From NCBI GenBank assembly GCA_016861185.1, contig BOKW01000003.1, positions 577,605 to 641,604 on the forward strand: a DNA stretch of 64,000 bases. The letters run 5' to 3'. Position 1 is the stretch's first letter. Each line of letters starts with the position of its first letter. This document shows positions 49,346 to 59,441 of this stretch, in pieces. The DNA comes from Betaproteobacteria bacterium (GTDB lineage: Bacteria > Pseudomonadota > Gammaproteobacteria > Burkholderiales > Burkholderiaceae_F). The notes beneath the pieces are model-generated. The model searched no databases. It had not been told where the DNA came from and worked only from the letters and a program-made list of their open reading frames with translations. The translations under genes and the position numbers were made by a program.

Positions 49346-51667
49346 CTAGGCCAGCGGCAGCGCGGCCTGGCGCTGCGAATTCGCATCGAGGACCGTCAGC
49401 GCGGTCATGTTGACGATGCGCCGGACCGTGGCCGACGGCGTCAGGATGTGCGCCGGCTTGGCCGCGCCGAGCAGGATCGGGCCGATCGCGACGTTGTTGC
49501 CCGCGGTCGTCTTCAGCAGGTTGTAGCCGATGTTGGCCGAGTCGATGTCGGGGCAGACCAGCAGGTTGGCGTCGCCGCGCAGCGTCGAGAACGGCATGAT
49601 CGACTTGCGGATCGCCGCGTCGACCGCGCAGTCGGCGTGCATCTCGCCGTCGACTTCGAGGTCCGGATGCTGCGCGCGCAGCAGCTCGACCGCGCGCCGC
49701 ATCTTGGTCGCCGAGCGCGCGTCGCTGGTGCCGAAGTTGGAGTGCGACAGCAGGGCGATGCGCGGCGCGATGCCGAGCCGCTTCAGTTCCTCGGCCGCCA
49801 TGACCGTGATCTCGGCGATCTGCTCGGCGGTCGGGTCGACGTTGACGTGCGTGTCGACCATCGCGATCTGCCGGCCCGGCACCATCAGGATGTTCATCGC
49901 CGCGTAGACCGTCGCCCCCGGGCGCTTGCCGATCACCTGGTCGACGTAGGCGAGGTGCAGCCCGTGCGGGCCGAAGGTGCCGCAGATCATGCCGTCGGCT
50001 TCGCCCTTGTGCATCAGCATCGCGCCAATCAGCGTGAGCCGGCGCCGCATTTCGATCTTTGCGTACTGCTCGGTCACGCCGCGGCGCGCGGTCAGCCGAT
50101 GGTAGGTCTGCCAGTAGTCGCGGTAGCGCTCGTCGAACTCCGGGTTGACCAGCTCGAAGTCCTGGCCGGGCTGCATGCGCAGACCGAAACGCTCGAGCCG
50201 CTTCTCGATCACCGCGGGGCGGCCGATGACGATCGGCTTGGCGATGCCTTCGTCGACGACGACCTGCACGGCGCGCAGCACGCGCTCCTCCTCGCCTTCG
50301 GCGAAAACGATGCGCGTGCGTCCGCCTTCGGCGACCGCCTTCTTCGCCGCGGCGAAGATCGGCTTCATGAACGTGCCGGAGTGATAGACGAACTGCTGGA
50401 GCTGCTCGCGATACGCGGCGAGATCGGCGATCGGCCGGGTGGCCACACCGCTCGCCATCGCCGCCTGCGCGACCGCCGGCGCGATGCGCATCATCAGCCG
50501 CGGATCGAACGGACGCGGAATGATGTAGTCGCGGCCGAAGCCGGTGGCGGTGCTGCCGTAGGCGGTGGCGACGATGTCGCTCTGCTCTTCCTGCGCGAGC
50601 TGCGCGAGCGCCTGCACGGCGGCGACTTCCATCTCCTTGGTGATCGTCGTCGCGCCGACGTCCAGCGCGCCGCGGAAGATGAACGGGAAGCACAGAACGT
50701 TGTTGACCTGGTTCGGATAGTCCGAGCGGCCCGTCGCGATCACGGCGTCGTCGCGCACCGCGTTGACCTCCTCCGGCATGATCTCCGGCGTCGGGTTGGC
50801 GAGGGCGAGGATCAGCGGTCGCGCGGCCATCTGCGCGACCATTTCCTTCTTCAGAACGCCGCCGGCCGAGAGCCCCAGGAAGATGTCGGCGCCGCCGATG
50901 ATGTCGGCGAGCTTGCGCGCATCGGTCTTCTGCGCGTAGCGCGCCTTCTCGGAGTCCATCAGTACGGTGCGCCCTTGGTAGACCACGCCTTCGATGTCGG
51001 CGACCCAGACGTTGCTGCGCTTGATACCCAGTTCGACCAGCAGGTCCAGGCAGGCGAGCGCGGCTGCGCCCGCACCGCTGCAGACGAGCTTCACCTCGCC
51101 GATGTTCTTCCCGACGACCTTCAGCCCGTTGAGCACGGCGGCGCCGACGATGATCGCGGTGCCGTGCTGGTCGTCGTGGAACACGGGAATCTTCATCCGC
51201 TCGCGCAGCTTGCGCTCGACGTAGAAGCACTCGGGCGCCTTGATGTCCTCGAGATTGATGCCGCCGAAGGTCGGCTCGAGCGCGGCGATCACCTCGACGA
51301 GCCTGTCCGGGTCGCGCTCGGCGATCTCGATGTCGAACACGTCGATGCCGGCGAACTTCTTGAACAGCACGCCCTTGCCTTCCATCACCGGCTTGGCGGC
51401 CAGCGGGCCGATCGGGCCGAGGCCGAGGACCGCGGTGCCGTTCGTGATCACGCCGACGAGGTTGCCGCGCGCGGTGTAGCGGAACACGGTCGCCGGATCG
51501 GCGGCGATCGCCTCGCTCGCCGCGGCGACCCCGGGCGAATACGCCAATGCGAGATCGCGCTGATTGACCAGCTGCTTGGTCGGCGTGACGGCGATTTTTC
51601 CCGGCTGCGGCAGTTCGTGATACTCGAGCGCGGCACGGCGGAGGTCGGAGTGATCGGTGTTGGGCAT
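49346..51667 (-). CDS. maeB: NADP-dependent malic enzyme with phosphotransacetylase-like domain
   Basis: 773 aa. Residues 1-~430 form the malic enzyme (malate to pyruvate and CO2): [29 protein letters not shown] and ALANPTPEI motifs. Residues ~445-773 are a phosphate acetyltransferase-like domain that, in this enzyme class, regulates rather than catalyses. The ATG at 51667 matches the family N-terminus; the upstream extension of the frame is discarded. It supplies NADPH that could feed PHB or lipid synthesis. Confidence 0.94.
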   Translation of the reverse strand: MPNTDHSDLRRAALEYHELPQPGKIAVTPTKQLVNQRDLALAYSPGVAAASEAIAADPATVFRYTARGNLVGVITNGTAVLGLGPIGPLAAKPVMEGKGVLFKKFAGIDVFDIEIAERDPDRLVEVIAALEPTFGGINLEDIKAPECFYVERKLRERMKIPVFHDDQHGTAIIVGAAVLNGLKVVGKNIGEVKLVCSGAGAAALACLDLLVELGIKRSNVWVADIEGVVYQGRTVLMDSEKARYAQKTDARKLADIIGGADIFLGLSAGGVLKKEMVAQMAARPLILALANPTPEIMPEEVNAVRDDAVIATGRSDYPNQVNNVLCFPFIFRGALDVGATTITKEMEVAAVQALAQLAQEEQSDIVATAYGSTATGFGRDYIIPRPFDPRLMMRIAPAVAQAAMASGVATRPIADLAAYREQLQQFVYHSGTFMKPIFAAAKKAVAEGGRTRIVFAEGEEERVLRAVQVVVDEGIAKPIVIGRPAVIEKRLERFGLRMQPGQDFELVNPEFDERYRDYWQTYHRLTARRGVTEQYAKIEMRRRLTLIGAMLMHKGEADGMICGTFGPHGLHLAYVDQVIGKRPGATVYAAMNILMVPGRQIAMVDTHVNVDPTAEQIAEITVMAAEELKRLGIAPRIALLSHSNFGTSDARSATKMRRAVELLRAQHPDLEVDGEMHADCAVDAAIRKSIMPFSTLRGDANLLVCPDIDSANIGYNLLKTTAGNNVAIGPILLGAAKPAHILTPSATVRRIVNMTALTVLDANSQRQAALPLA

Positions 51668-52025
51668 CGGAGGAACCGCTGGATCGGAGCCGGCAATTAT
51701 CCGCGTGGCCCTTCGCCGAACCAACGCGCGGCGATCAAAGCTGCCGCAACGGCGGCGCCTTGATCCGGCGCGCGAGCCGCGAGCTGGATCCGCAGTCGAT
51801 GCTCTCTTTTTGTTCGTTTTGACCTAGACAAATGATTGACTTTGGGCAGCCTGCCAGTAGACTGCCGGCCAGTTCTTCCGCGGGCCTGCCAAAATCCGGG
51901 CGCAGAACACCCATTCTCGGTCGCTCCACTCCCTCCTCTCCTCAACCGGACTTGGGTGCGCTCGGACGGCAGGTCCTCTTTCTCTTCAAACATGAGCGCT
52001 TACTGACATCCAGTCGGCCACGGCT
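51668..52025. other. 358-base divergent gap between maeB and an aminotransferase
   Basis: No gene. The middle is lower in G/C than the surroundings (T-run near 51806, TTTTGACC near 51817) and holds the likely promoters. One plus-strand pair is listed separately. Nothing else recognised. Confidence 0.5.
51836..51863 (+). promoter_or_regulatory. possible sigma-70 promoter for the aminotransferase gene
   Basis: TTGACT, 16-base spacer, TAGACT. Lies ~160 bases before the start codon in the most A/T-rich part of the gap. Based on pattern alone. Confidence 0.3.
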
Positions 52026-53234
52026 ATGATCCGCGCCTGGCGCAGATCCATGCCGATGGCCGAGCCCGCTGCACGCACGCGATCGATCGAGCCCTTCTAC
52101 GTGATGGAAGTGGTCAAGGAGGCCGCGCGTCTGGAGGCGAGCGGCACATCGGTCATTCACATGAGCATCGGCGAGCCGGACTTCACCGCGCCCGCCCCGG
52201 TGCAACGCGCGGCGATCGAGGCGATCGGCAAGGGCACCACGCAGTACACGCCGGCGCTCGGCATCCAGCCGCTTCGCCGAGCCATCGCCGGTTGGTATGC
52301 CGCACGCTACGGACTTCGGGTCGACCCGGAGCGCGTCGTCGTGACGGCTGGTGCCTCGGCCGCACTGCTGCTCGCGTTCGCCGCGCTGGTCGAACGCGAC
52401 TCGGAAGTGCTGATGCCGGACCCGACCTATCCATGCAACCGGCACTTCGTCGCCGCCTTCGAGGGGCGGGCGCGCCTCCTGCCCTGCGGGCCGCAGACGC
52501 GCTTCCAACTGACCGCCGAACAGGTCGACTCGAACTGGTCCGCAGCGACGCGCGGCGTGCTGCTCGCATCGCCGTCGAATCCGACCGGGACTTCGATTCG
52601 ACCGGACGCGTTGCGAGACGTGGTCGGGCGGGTCCGTTCGCGCGGCGGCTTCGTCGTCGTCGACGAGATCTATCAGGGCCTGAGCTACGACGACCCGCCG
52701 ACGACCGCCTTGTCGCTCGACGACGAGGCGATCGTGCTCAGCAGTTTTTCGAAGTACTTCAACATGACGGGGTGGCGGCTCGGATGGCTCGTCGTTCCGC
52801 CGACCCTGCTGCCGGCGATCGAAAGGCTCGCGCAGAACCTGTTCATCTGCCCGTCGGCGGTCGCCCAGCACGCCGCGCTCGCGTGCTTCGAGCCCGAGAG
52901 CATCGCGATCTATGAACAGCGTCGCGCCGAGTTCCGGCGGCGGCGCGACCTCCTGGTTCCGGCGCTGCGGCGGCTCGGCTTCGACGTCCCGGTCGTTCCC
53001 GACGGCGCGTTCTACATCTACGCGGACATCAGCCGGTTCTCGGCCGATAGCTGGGACTTTGCATTCGAGGTGCTGCACGCGACCGGCGTGTGCCTCGTTC
53101 CGGGCCGGGACTTCGGCAATGCGGAACCCCGGCGCTACGTCCGGATTTCCTACGCCAACGCGTACGAACGGCTGGAGGAGGCGCTCGGCCGCCTCGAGGT
53201 GTTCCTTGCCGAACGCCACCCGGCCACGGAGTAA
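52026..53234 (+). CDS. pyridoxal-phosphate aminotransferase, class I/II
   Basis: 402 aa. Lysine 243 in SSFSKYFNMTGWRLGW is the cofactor lysine; GEPDF, SPSNPTGT and VVDEIYQGLSYD are typical of aspartate-type class I enzymes. Substrate not determined; the family includes several amino-acid aminotransferases. In-frame ATGs at 52050 and 52056 offer shorter starts, since family members usually begin nearer to the RSIEPFYVMEV segment. Confidence 0.9.
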   Translation: MIRAWRRSMPMAEPAARTRSIEPFYVMEVVKEAARLEASGTSVIHMSIGEPDFTAPAPVQRAAIEAIGKGTTQYTPALGIQPLRRAIAGWYAARYGLRVDPERVVVTAGASAALLLAFAALVERDSEVLMPDPTYPCNRHFVAAFEGRARLLPCGPQTRFQLTAEQVDSNWSAATRGVLLASPSNPTGTSIRPDALRDVVGRVRSRGGFVVVDEIYQGLSYDDPPTTALSLDDEAIVLSSFSKYFNMTGWRLGWLVVPPTLLPAIERLAQNLFICPSAVAQHAALACFEPESIAIYEQRRAEFRRRRDLLVPALRRLGFDVPVVPDGAFYIYADISRFSADSWDFAFEVLHATGVCLVPGRDFGNAEPRRYVRISYANAYERLEEALGRLEVFLAERHPATE

Positions 53235-53253
53235 ACCGCGCGGGGCTTCTGTC

Positions 53254-54129
53254 TCAGACCGCCTTGTCCGCCTTGCCCGCCGGCTCGGCGGGCTTCGGCA
53301 GCGCGGCGTCCTGCTGCGCAACTGCCGGTTTGGCCTCGACCGGCTGAGAGGCCCGATACCCGGCCATGATCGCCGCATCGACACGGCCAGCGGCAGCCAT
53401 CGAAATCCGCCCGCGCTCGCCGAGCACGCGCGCCCCGTAGCCGCCGTCGTCCGGAAGATTGCCGGCGCCGACATAGAGCTGCAGTCCGCGTTCGACGGAG
53501 CCGCCGCGGCGGATCAGATCGTGCAGGATGGCGGAACCGACTTTGATGTTTGCGATCGGGTCCAGCGCCGCGTGCTCGCCGCCGTGCGGTTCGAACTTCT
53601 CGGTATGTACGCGCGTCATCACCTGCATCAGACCCTGTGCGCCGACCGGGCTCTGCGCGAAGGGATTCATGCTCGATTCGATCGCCATTACGGCGAGGAT
53701 CAGCAGCGGATCGAGGCCGATCTCCCGCCCGGTTTCGTACGCTGCGGCCACCAGCACGCGAACCGCTTCGTCGGCGACCCGGTAGCGACGCGCCAGATAC
53801 TGTGTGACGTTGCGCTGTTGCGCTTCGGTCTTTTCATCGACGACGACGACGGCGCGAGCGGCGGTCGCTTCGGGTTTCGCTTCGACCGCAGCTGCGGCCT
53901 CGGAAACAGGATTGATCCAGGCGGTCACCTGCACATGCTGCATCAACCGATCGCGTACCGACGCGTTGCCGACGATGGCGGCAGCGGCCACCAGGGTGAC
54001 GCAACCGGCAAGCGTGACGAAGAACCGCGCCGTGGCCATCGCACCAAAGGCGACGTCGCGCGCGGCATCCAGCCATGCACGACCCTGATCTCCGAAACTA
54101 CGCGGCGCATAATTCGTGGTGTTCGACAT
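53254..54129 (-). CDS. membrane-anchored lytic transglycosylase (SLT family)
   Basis: 291 aa. A membrane helix at about residues 34-53 anchors a periplasmic SLT domain: catalytic Glu151 in LAVMAIESSMNPFA, then SPVGAQGLMQVM and a Tyr-rich-type segment (LQLYVGAGNL). Cleaves peptidoglycan. The tail is Ala/Pro/Lys-rich. A GGAGG ribosome site precedes the ATG. It is divergent from ubiD and convergent with the aminotransferase. Confidence 0.9.
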   Translation of the reverse strand: MSNTTNYAPRSFGDQGRAWLDAARDVAFGAMATARFFVTLAGCVTLVAAAAIVGNASVRDRLMQHVQVTAWINPVSEAAAAVEAKPEATAARAVVVVDEKTEAQQRNVTQYLARRYRVADEAVRVLVAAAYETGREIGLDPLLILAVMAIESSMNPFAQSPVGAQGLMQVMTRVHTEKFEPHGGEHAALDPIANIKVGSAILHDLIRRGGSVERGLQLYVGAGNLPDDGGYGARVLGERGRISMAAAGRVDAAIMAGYRASQPVEAKPAVAQQDAALPKPAEPAGKADKAV

Positions 54130-54611
54130 GCGTGCCTCCTTATGCTGAGCGGCCCCGGCTCGCTAGGCCGGCGGGTCGTCACTCACAGGTTGGGACGTCG
54201 ACCGGATGGCCCACGTGCGCATCCAGACGTTGCTACCAGCCCCCGGCCGCCTGCGTGGCGAACCCAAGGGCGTCGACTTCGGGAAGGGCGCTGCCCTCAA
54301 AGAGCACCAACTAAGGGGCCCGATCCCCTGAGACCTGTCCACCCCCAGCCCGACTCGACTGTCGACGCATTCTTGGGATGGCTCTCACTGCCTAACGGCT
54401 GACTGGATTCTATGGGCGCAGCAAAGCGGGTCAACCCGCCGCAGGACGGAAGATCCGACAAAGGACGGACGGCATGTTCAGGGGAAGGGCCACACCGGGG
54501 CACGATCCAAGTGCAGAAAGCTAGGCAGATCAAATGGTTACCGGAAGCATCCGAAGCTGTTTGTCAGCTCTCACTCGCATCTAGTCGCGTTGCCGCGCCG
54601 CCACAAAATAG
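54130..54611. other. 482-base gap between lytic transglycosylase and ubiD
   Basis: Lower in G/C than its neighbours in places. A 41-codon plus-strand frame at 54206-54331 (KGVDFGKGAALKEHQ) and a 67-codon frame at 54412-54615 overlapping the ubiD start are open, but I recognise neither and see no ribosome site. The stretch may be decayed foreign DNA. No inverted repeats found. Confidence 0.4.
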
Positions 54612-56123
54612 ATGAAGTACTCGGACCTCCGCGATTTCATCGGCCAGCTTGAGCGAGCTGGTCAACTCCGCCGCGTTCGGACAATCGTGTCGCCACGACT
54701 GGAAATGACGGAGATCTGTGACCGCGTTCTACGTTCGGGCGGGCCGGCCGTGCTCTTCGAACGGGTTGCAGGCCATTCGATGTTTGTCCTGGGCAATTTG
54801 TTCGGCACGCCGGAACGGGTCGCGCTTGGCATGGGCGCGGAGTCGGTATCGGCGCTACGCGACGTCGGTGAGTTGCTGGCTTCGCTGAAGGAGCCCGAAC
54901 CACCGCGCGGCTTCAAGGACGCGCTCGGCAAGGTCGCGATGCTCAAGGCGGCGTTATGGGACATGACGCCGACGACCGTGCGCGGCGCACCGGTCCAGCA
55001 GGTGGTCTGGGAGGGGGCCGACGTCGACCTGAGCAGGCTTCCGATCCAGACCTGTTGGCCCGAAGACGCCGGCCCGCTGATCACGTGGGGGCTCGTGGTC
55101 ACCCGTGGGCCGCACAAGCGACGCCAGAATCTCGGCATCTACCGGCAACAGGTGATCGGCCGCAACAAGCTCATCATGAGATGGCTCGCGCATCGCGGTG
55201 GCGCACTCGACTTCCGCGATCACCGGCTCGCTCATCCGGGCCGGCCGTTTCCACTCGCGGTCGCGATCGGCGCCGATCCGGCGACGATGCTCGGCGCGGT
55301 CACGCCCGTGCCCGACACGCTTTCCGAATACCAGTTCGCCGGACTGCTGCGAGGCAGCCGCACCAAGGTGACGAACTGCATCGGCAGCGATCTGCAGGTG
55401 CCGGCAAACGCCGAGATCGTTCTCGAAGGATGGATCCATCCGGATCCGGCGAACGCGGATGGCGGGATCAGCGCGGCCAATGCCGGCTACGAGACCGCGC
55501 TCGAGGGCCCTTTCGGCGATCACACCGGTTACTACAACGAGGTGGAGCGCTTCCCGGTGTTCACCGTCGAGCGGATCACGCTGCGGCGCGACCCGATCTA
55601 TCACTCGACCTACACCGGCAAACCGCCCGACGAACCCGCGATCCTCGGGGTGGCGCTGAACGAGGTCTTCGTGCCGATCCTGCGACGGACCTTCCCCGAG
55701 ATCGTCGACTTCCACCTGCCGCCGGAAGGATGCAGCTACCGGATGGCGGTCGTGTCGATGCGCAAGCAGTACCCGGGGCACGCCAAGCGCGTGATGTTCG
55801 GCGTGTGGAGCTTCCTGCGGCAGTTCATGTACACGAAGTTCATCGTCGTCGTCGACGACGACGTGAACGCGCGCGACTGGAAGGACGTGATCTGGGCGAT
55901 CACCACGCGCGTCGACCCGGTGCGCGATACGGTGCTCGTCGACAACACGCCGATCGACTACCTCGACTTCGCTTCGCCGGTGTCCGGACTTGGCAGCAAG
56001 ATGGGCATCGATGCGACCAACAAGATGGCCGGCGAAACGACGCGCGAATGGGGCCGGCCGATCGCGATGGATGCCGCGGTCAAGGCGCGCGTCGACGCGA
56101 TCTGGAACGAGTTGGGACTGTAG
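54612..56123 (+). CDS. ubiD: UbiD-family decarboxylase
   Basis: 503 aa, prenylated-FMN-dependent decarboxylase; full length for the ubiquinone enzyme acting on 3-octaprenyl-4-hydroxybenzoate. [14 protein letters not shown] at the N-terminus, [17 protein letters not shown], and [11 protein letters not shown] with the catalytic Glu region are intact. No clear ribosome site. No UbiX is seen in the window. The KTSC gene follows after 10 bases. A UbiD homologue acting on another aromatic acid cannot be excluded. Confidence 0.92.
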   Translation: MKYSDLRDFIGQLERAGQLRRVRTIVSPRLEMTEICDRVLRSGGPAVLFERVAGHSMFVLGNLFGTPERVALGMGAESVSALRDVGELLASLKEPEPPRGFKDALGKVAMLKAALWDMTPTTVRGAPVQQVVWEGADVDLSRLPIQTCWPEDAGPLITWGLVVTRGPHKRRQNLGIYRQQVIGRNKLIMRWLAHRGGALDFRDHRLAHPGRPFPLAVAIGADPATMLGAVTPVPDTLSEYQFAGLLRGSRTKVTNCIGSDLQVPANAEIVLEGWIHPDPANADGGISAANAGYETALEGPFGDHTGYYNEVERFPVFTVERITLRRDPIYHSTYTGKPPDEPAILGVALNEVFVPILRRTFPEIVDFHLPPEGCSYRMAVVSMRKQYPGHAKRVMFGVWSFLRQFMYTKFIVVVDDDVNARDWKDVIWAITTRVDPVRDTVLVDNTPIDYLDFASPVSGLGSKMGIDATNKMAGETTREWGRPIAMDAAVKARVDAIWNELGL

Positions 56124-56133
56124 GGAGACAGCG

Positions 56134-56352
56134 ATGGCGATCGAACGCAAGCCGGTCCGCCGCGGCGGCATCAAGTCGGCGGGCTACGACCGCGCCAGTC
56201 GGATCCTGGAGATCGAATTCGACAACGGCTCGATCATCCAGCACACCGCCGTCGGCGAGGAGATCGCGCGGCGCTTTCTCGCGAGTTCTTCGCCCGCGAG
56301 CGTCTACAAGGACACGATCCAGGAGGAGTACACGCTGCGGCGGATCAGGTAG
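56134..56352 (+). CDS. KTSC-domain small protein
   Basis: 72 aa. Matches the short KTSC domain: IKSAGYDRASRILEIEFDNGSI, here read as IKSAGYD then RILEIEFDNGS, and ASVYKDTIQEEY. The domain is often fused to or near nucleic-acid enzymes but has no proven activity. GGGAGA precedes the ATG. Its stop abuts the mgtE stop with no bases between. Confidence 0.85.
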   Translation: MAIERKPVRRGGIKSAGYDRASRILEIEFDNGSIIQHTAVGEEIARRFLASSSPASVYKDTIQEEYTLRRIR

Positions 56353-57849
56353 TCAGCGGAAGAACAGCGTCGCCAGCCCGAGGAAGATGAAGAAGCCGCC
56401 GGAGTCGGTCGTGAAGGTCAGCAGCACCGATCCGCCGATCGCCGGATCGCGCCCCAGCGCGCGCAGCGCAAGCGGCACCGCGAGTCCGACCAGCGCGCCG
56501 ACGAGCATGTTCAGCACCATCGCGAGGAACATCACGACACCCAGCTGCACGCCTTGCGGCGAGTCCTGGTACAGCAGGTACGCGAACACCCCGGCGAGGC
56601 CGCCCCAGACGACGCCGTTGGCGACCGCCACGCCGATTTCCTTGTAGATCAGCCGCCGCGCGTTGGCGCCGGTCACCTGGCCGAGCGCGAGCGAGCGAAC
56701 GAGCAAGGTCAGCGTCTGGTTGCCGGAGTTGCCCGCGATGCCGGCGACGATCGGCATCAGCGCCGCCAGCGCGACGACGCGCTCGATCGTCCCCTCGAAG
56801 GCGCCGATCACGCGGCTGGCGAAAAACGCCGTGCCCATGTTGATCGCGAGCCACATCCAGCGGTTCTTCGCCGACTTCCAGACCGAAGAGAACAGGTCCT
56901 CCTCCTCGCGCAGGCCGGCGTTGGCCAGATCGCGCTCTTCGCTCTCCTCGCGGATCACGTCGACGACCTCGTCGACCGTCAGCCGCCCGATCAGCCGGCC
57001 GTTGGCATCGACCACGGGCGCCGACACCAGGTCGTAGCGCTCGAACGCCTGCGCGGCCTCGCTCACGTCGTCCAGCGGCGCGAGCGTCAGGATGTCGGCC
57101 TTCATCACGTCCGCGACCTTGGTGTCCGGCTCGTTGATCAGCAGACGGTCGAGCGGCAGCGAACCCTTCAGCATGTCGTCGCGGTCGACGACGAAGACCT
57201 GGTCGGTGTGGTCGGGCAGCGCGTCGAAGCGGCGCAGATAGCGCAGCACGACCTCGAGCGTCACGTCGTCGCGGATCGACACCATCTCGAAGTCCATCCG
57301 CGCGCCGACCGAGTCTTCCGGGTAGGACATCGCCGCGCGCAGCTGCGCGCGTTCCTCGGTCGTCAGCCCCTGCTTGACCTCCTCGACGACGTCGGCGGGC
57401 AGGTCGTCGGCGAGCGCGGCGATCTCGTCGGCTTCGAGCGTTTCGACCGCGTCGACCAGCTCTTCGCGGTCCATCGACGCGATCAGCGTCTCGCGCACCG
57501 CGTCGGAGACTTCGAGCAGGATCTCGCCGTCGCGTTCGGCCTTGACCGAATCCCAGACGACCAGCCGGTCGTCGCGCGGCAGCGCCTCGAGGATGTAGGC
57601 GATATCGGCCGGATGCAGCCGGTCGAGGATCGTCTTCAGCTCGGTCAGATGCTGGCGATGCACGAGGCTTTCGACCAGCGCCTTCTTTTCTTCGGCCGGC
57701 GTGGCCTCGCGGTGCACGAGCGACTCGACACGGCGCTGCTTCTCCAGCAGCGCCTGCACGCGCACGAGCGCGCGCTGCGCCTCCTCGGGGTCGCGCGCGG
57801 GCACGGCGGCGGCCGCCTGCTCTCCAACCGGTGTGTCGACTTCGCTCAT
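56353..57849 (-). CDS. mgtE: MgtE-type magnesium transporter
   Basis: 498 aa. Cytoplasmic N domain (to ~residue 170), two CBS domains (~175-305) that sense Mg2+, a plug helix and five membrane helices (~325-497). The pore segment MPIVAGIAGNSGNQTLTLLVRSLALGQ (cited in parts) has the conserved GNSGNQ and RSLALGQ. Last gene of the minus-strand run, 33 bases after mtgA. Confidence 0.94.
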   Translation of the reverse strand: MSEVDTPVGEQAAAAVPARDPEEAQRALVRVQALLEKQRRVESLVHREATPAEEKKALVESLVHRQHLTELKTILDRLHPADIAYILEALPRDDRLVVWDSVKAERDGEILLEVSDAVRETLIASMDREELVDAVETLEADEIAALADDLPADVVEEVKQGLTTEERAQLRAAMSYPEDSVGARMDFEMVSIRDDVTLEVVLRYLRRFDALPDHTDQVFVVDRDDMLKGSLPLDRLLINEPDTKVADVMKADILTLAPLDDVSEAAQAFERYDLVSAPVVDANGRLIGRLTVDEVVDVIREESEERDLANAGLREEEDLFSSVWKSAKNRWMWLAINMGTAFFASRVIGAFEGTIERVVALAALMPIVAGIAGNSGNQTLTLLVRSLALGQVTGANARRLIYKEIGVAVANGVVWGGLAGVFAYLLYQDSPQGVQLGVVMFLAMVLNMLVGALVGLAVPLALRALGRDPAIGGSVLLTFTTDSGGFFIFLGLATLFFR

Positions 57850-57882
57850 GGCCGGCGCGATTGTAGGCGCCGGCGTCGCGAG

Positions 57883-58587
57883 TCAGGGGATCGGCACGCT
57901 GTACAGATAGCGCAGGATGTCCTCGGTACGCCGATCGAGGAACGGCCCGCCGCGGATGCGGCCGTAGCGCTTCGGGTTCGGCAGATACGCGGCGAGCCGC
58001 GCGGACTGCTCGGGTCCGAGCTGCGCCGCCGAGATGCCGTAGTAGTGGCGCGCCGCCGCCTCCGCGCCGAACACGCCGTCGCCCCATTCGACGACGTTCA
58101 GATAGACCTCGAGGATGCGGCGCTTGTCCCATGCGAACTCGATCATGTAGGTGATCACGAGTTCCTGCGCCTTGCGCGCGTAGCTCTTTTCGCTCGACAG
58201 GAACAGGTTCTTGGCGAGCTGCTGCGAGATGGTCGAACCGCCCTTGGCGGGACGGCCGCGCTTGAGATTCTCCTCGTAGGCCTTCTCGATCGCGTCCCAG
58301 TCGACGCCTTCGTGCACGGTGAAGCGTGCGTCCTCGGCGGCGATCACCGCGCGCTTCAGGTTGTTCGAAATGCGCGCGTACGGAACCCATTGATGCCGCA
58401 GCTGCGCCTTCGGGTTCTTCTGCTGCAGCCGCGCCAGTTCGCGCTGCATGAACGCGGTTTCGCCCGGGTTCTCCCAGCGCCAGTAGGCGACCCACCCGAG
58501 GTACCAGAACTGCACGGCGGCGAGCGCCAGAAGCGCGAGCAGGACCAGCCGCCAAGTCCAGCGGGTGACGAACCGCAGCGGGCTCAT
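57883..58587 (-). CDS. mtgA: monofunctional peptidoglycan glycosyltransferase
   Basis: 234 aa, family GT51. One N-terminal membrane helix (residues ~13-32), catalytic Glu85 in AAEDARFTVHEGVD, the GGSTISQQLAKNLFL motif and RKAQELVITYMIE. Polymerises lipid II without a transpeptidase domain. The ATG overlaps the aroE stop by four bases. Usual length for the family. Confidence 0.95.
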   Translation of the reverse strand: MSPLRFVTRWTWRLVLLALLALAAVQFWYLGWVAYWRWENPGETAFMQRELARLQQKNPKAQLRHQWVPYARISNNLKRAVIAAEDARFTVHEGVDWDAIEKAYEENLKRGRPAKGGSTISQQLAKNLFLSSEKSYARKAQELVITYMIEFAWDKRRILEVYLNVVEWGDGVFGAEAAARHYYGISAAQLGPEQSARLAAYLPNPKRYGRIRGGPFLDRRTEDILRYLYSVPIP

Positions 58588-59441
58588 CGCGCCGCGGTCG
58601 CGGCGTTGCGCGCCTCTTCCTCGAGAAGGCGCCGCAGCTCCTTGTAGACGGGCGCTGTCGAAGGCCGCACGCCGCGCCACACGCAGAACGACTCGGCCGC
58701 CTGCTCGATCAGCATGCCGAGCCCGTCGGCGACCATCTTGGCGCCGCCCGACTTCGCCAACTGCATGAAGGGCGTGGGCTCGGGTGCGTACACCAGGTCG
58801 TAGGCGAGCGTGCAATCGTCGAAGGTCTCGGGGTCGATCGCGGGCATCGCGTGGTTCAGGCTGGTCGCCGTGCCGTTGATCACGATGTCGAAGTGCTCGG
58901 CGGGGACTTCGTCGAAGTGGATCGCCTCGATGCCGAACTCGTCGGCGAGTTCCTGCGCGCGGCCGTGCGTGCGGTTGGCCACCGCGATCCACTTGGGCTT
59001 TTCCTCGAGCAGCGCGCCGATCAGTCCGCGCACGCCGCCGCCGGCGCCGAGGATCAGGATGCACGATCCGGCGAGCTTGAACTTCAGCCGCTCGGTCACG
59101 TCGCGCACGAAGCCGATGCCGTCGGTGTTGTCACCGAGGATCACGTCGCCGTCGAACTTCAGCGTGTTGACCGCGCCCGCCAGCCGCGCGCGCGGCGTCA
59201 GGTCGTCGGCAAGCTTGGCGGCGTCGAGCTTGAACGGGATCGTCACGTTCAGGCCGAGATAGCCCGCGTCGCGCAGTCCGAGGGCGAACTCCTCGAAGCC
59301 GTCCAGCGGCGCTTCAAGTTTTTCGTAGCTGATCGACTGTCTGGTCTGCCTGGCGAACAGCCGGTGGATCTCGGGCGAACGGCTGTGCGCGATCGGGTTG
59401 CCGACCACGGCGTACTTGTCGACTTTCGGCTCGCGGCTCAT
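58584..59441 (-). CDS. aroE: shikimate dehydrogenase
   Basis: 285 aa, NADPH-dependent reduction of 3-dehydroshikimate. NPIAHSRSPEIH, NVTIPFK with Lys71, GDNTDGIGF with Asp107 and GAGGGVRG are intact. Start at 59441 gives the family N-terminus; the much longer open frame upstream is an antisense shadow. Overlaps tonB upstream and mtgA downstream by four bases each, the usual betaproteobacterial neighbourhood. Confidence 0.96.
   Translation of the reverse strand: MSREPKVDKYAVVGNPIAHSRSPEIHRLFARQTRQSISYEKLEAPLDGFEEFALGLRDAGYLGLNVTIPFKLDAAKLADDLTPRARLAGAVNTLKFDGDVILGDNTDGIGFVRDVTERLKFKLAGSCILILGAGGGVRGLIGALLEEKPKWIAVANRTHGRAQELADEFGIEAIHFDEVPAEHFDIVINGTATSLNHAMPAIDPETFDDCTLAYDLVYAPEPTPFMQLAKSGGAKMVADGLGMLIEQAAESFCVWRGVRPSTAPVYKELRRLLEEEARNAATAAR

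Noticed and set aside
47900..51763. 1287-codon plus-strand open frame
   Set aside because: It is antisense to maeB and the patatin gene, which have clear motifs. The product is Arg/His/Asp-rich low-complexity, the usual mirror of G/C-biased codons.
54206..54615. Two short plus-strand ORFs before ubiD
   Set aside because: No ribosome sites and no family recognised; one overlaps the ubiD start only by chance-like four bases.
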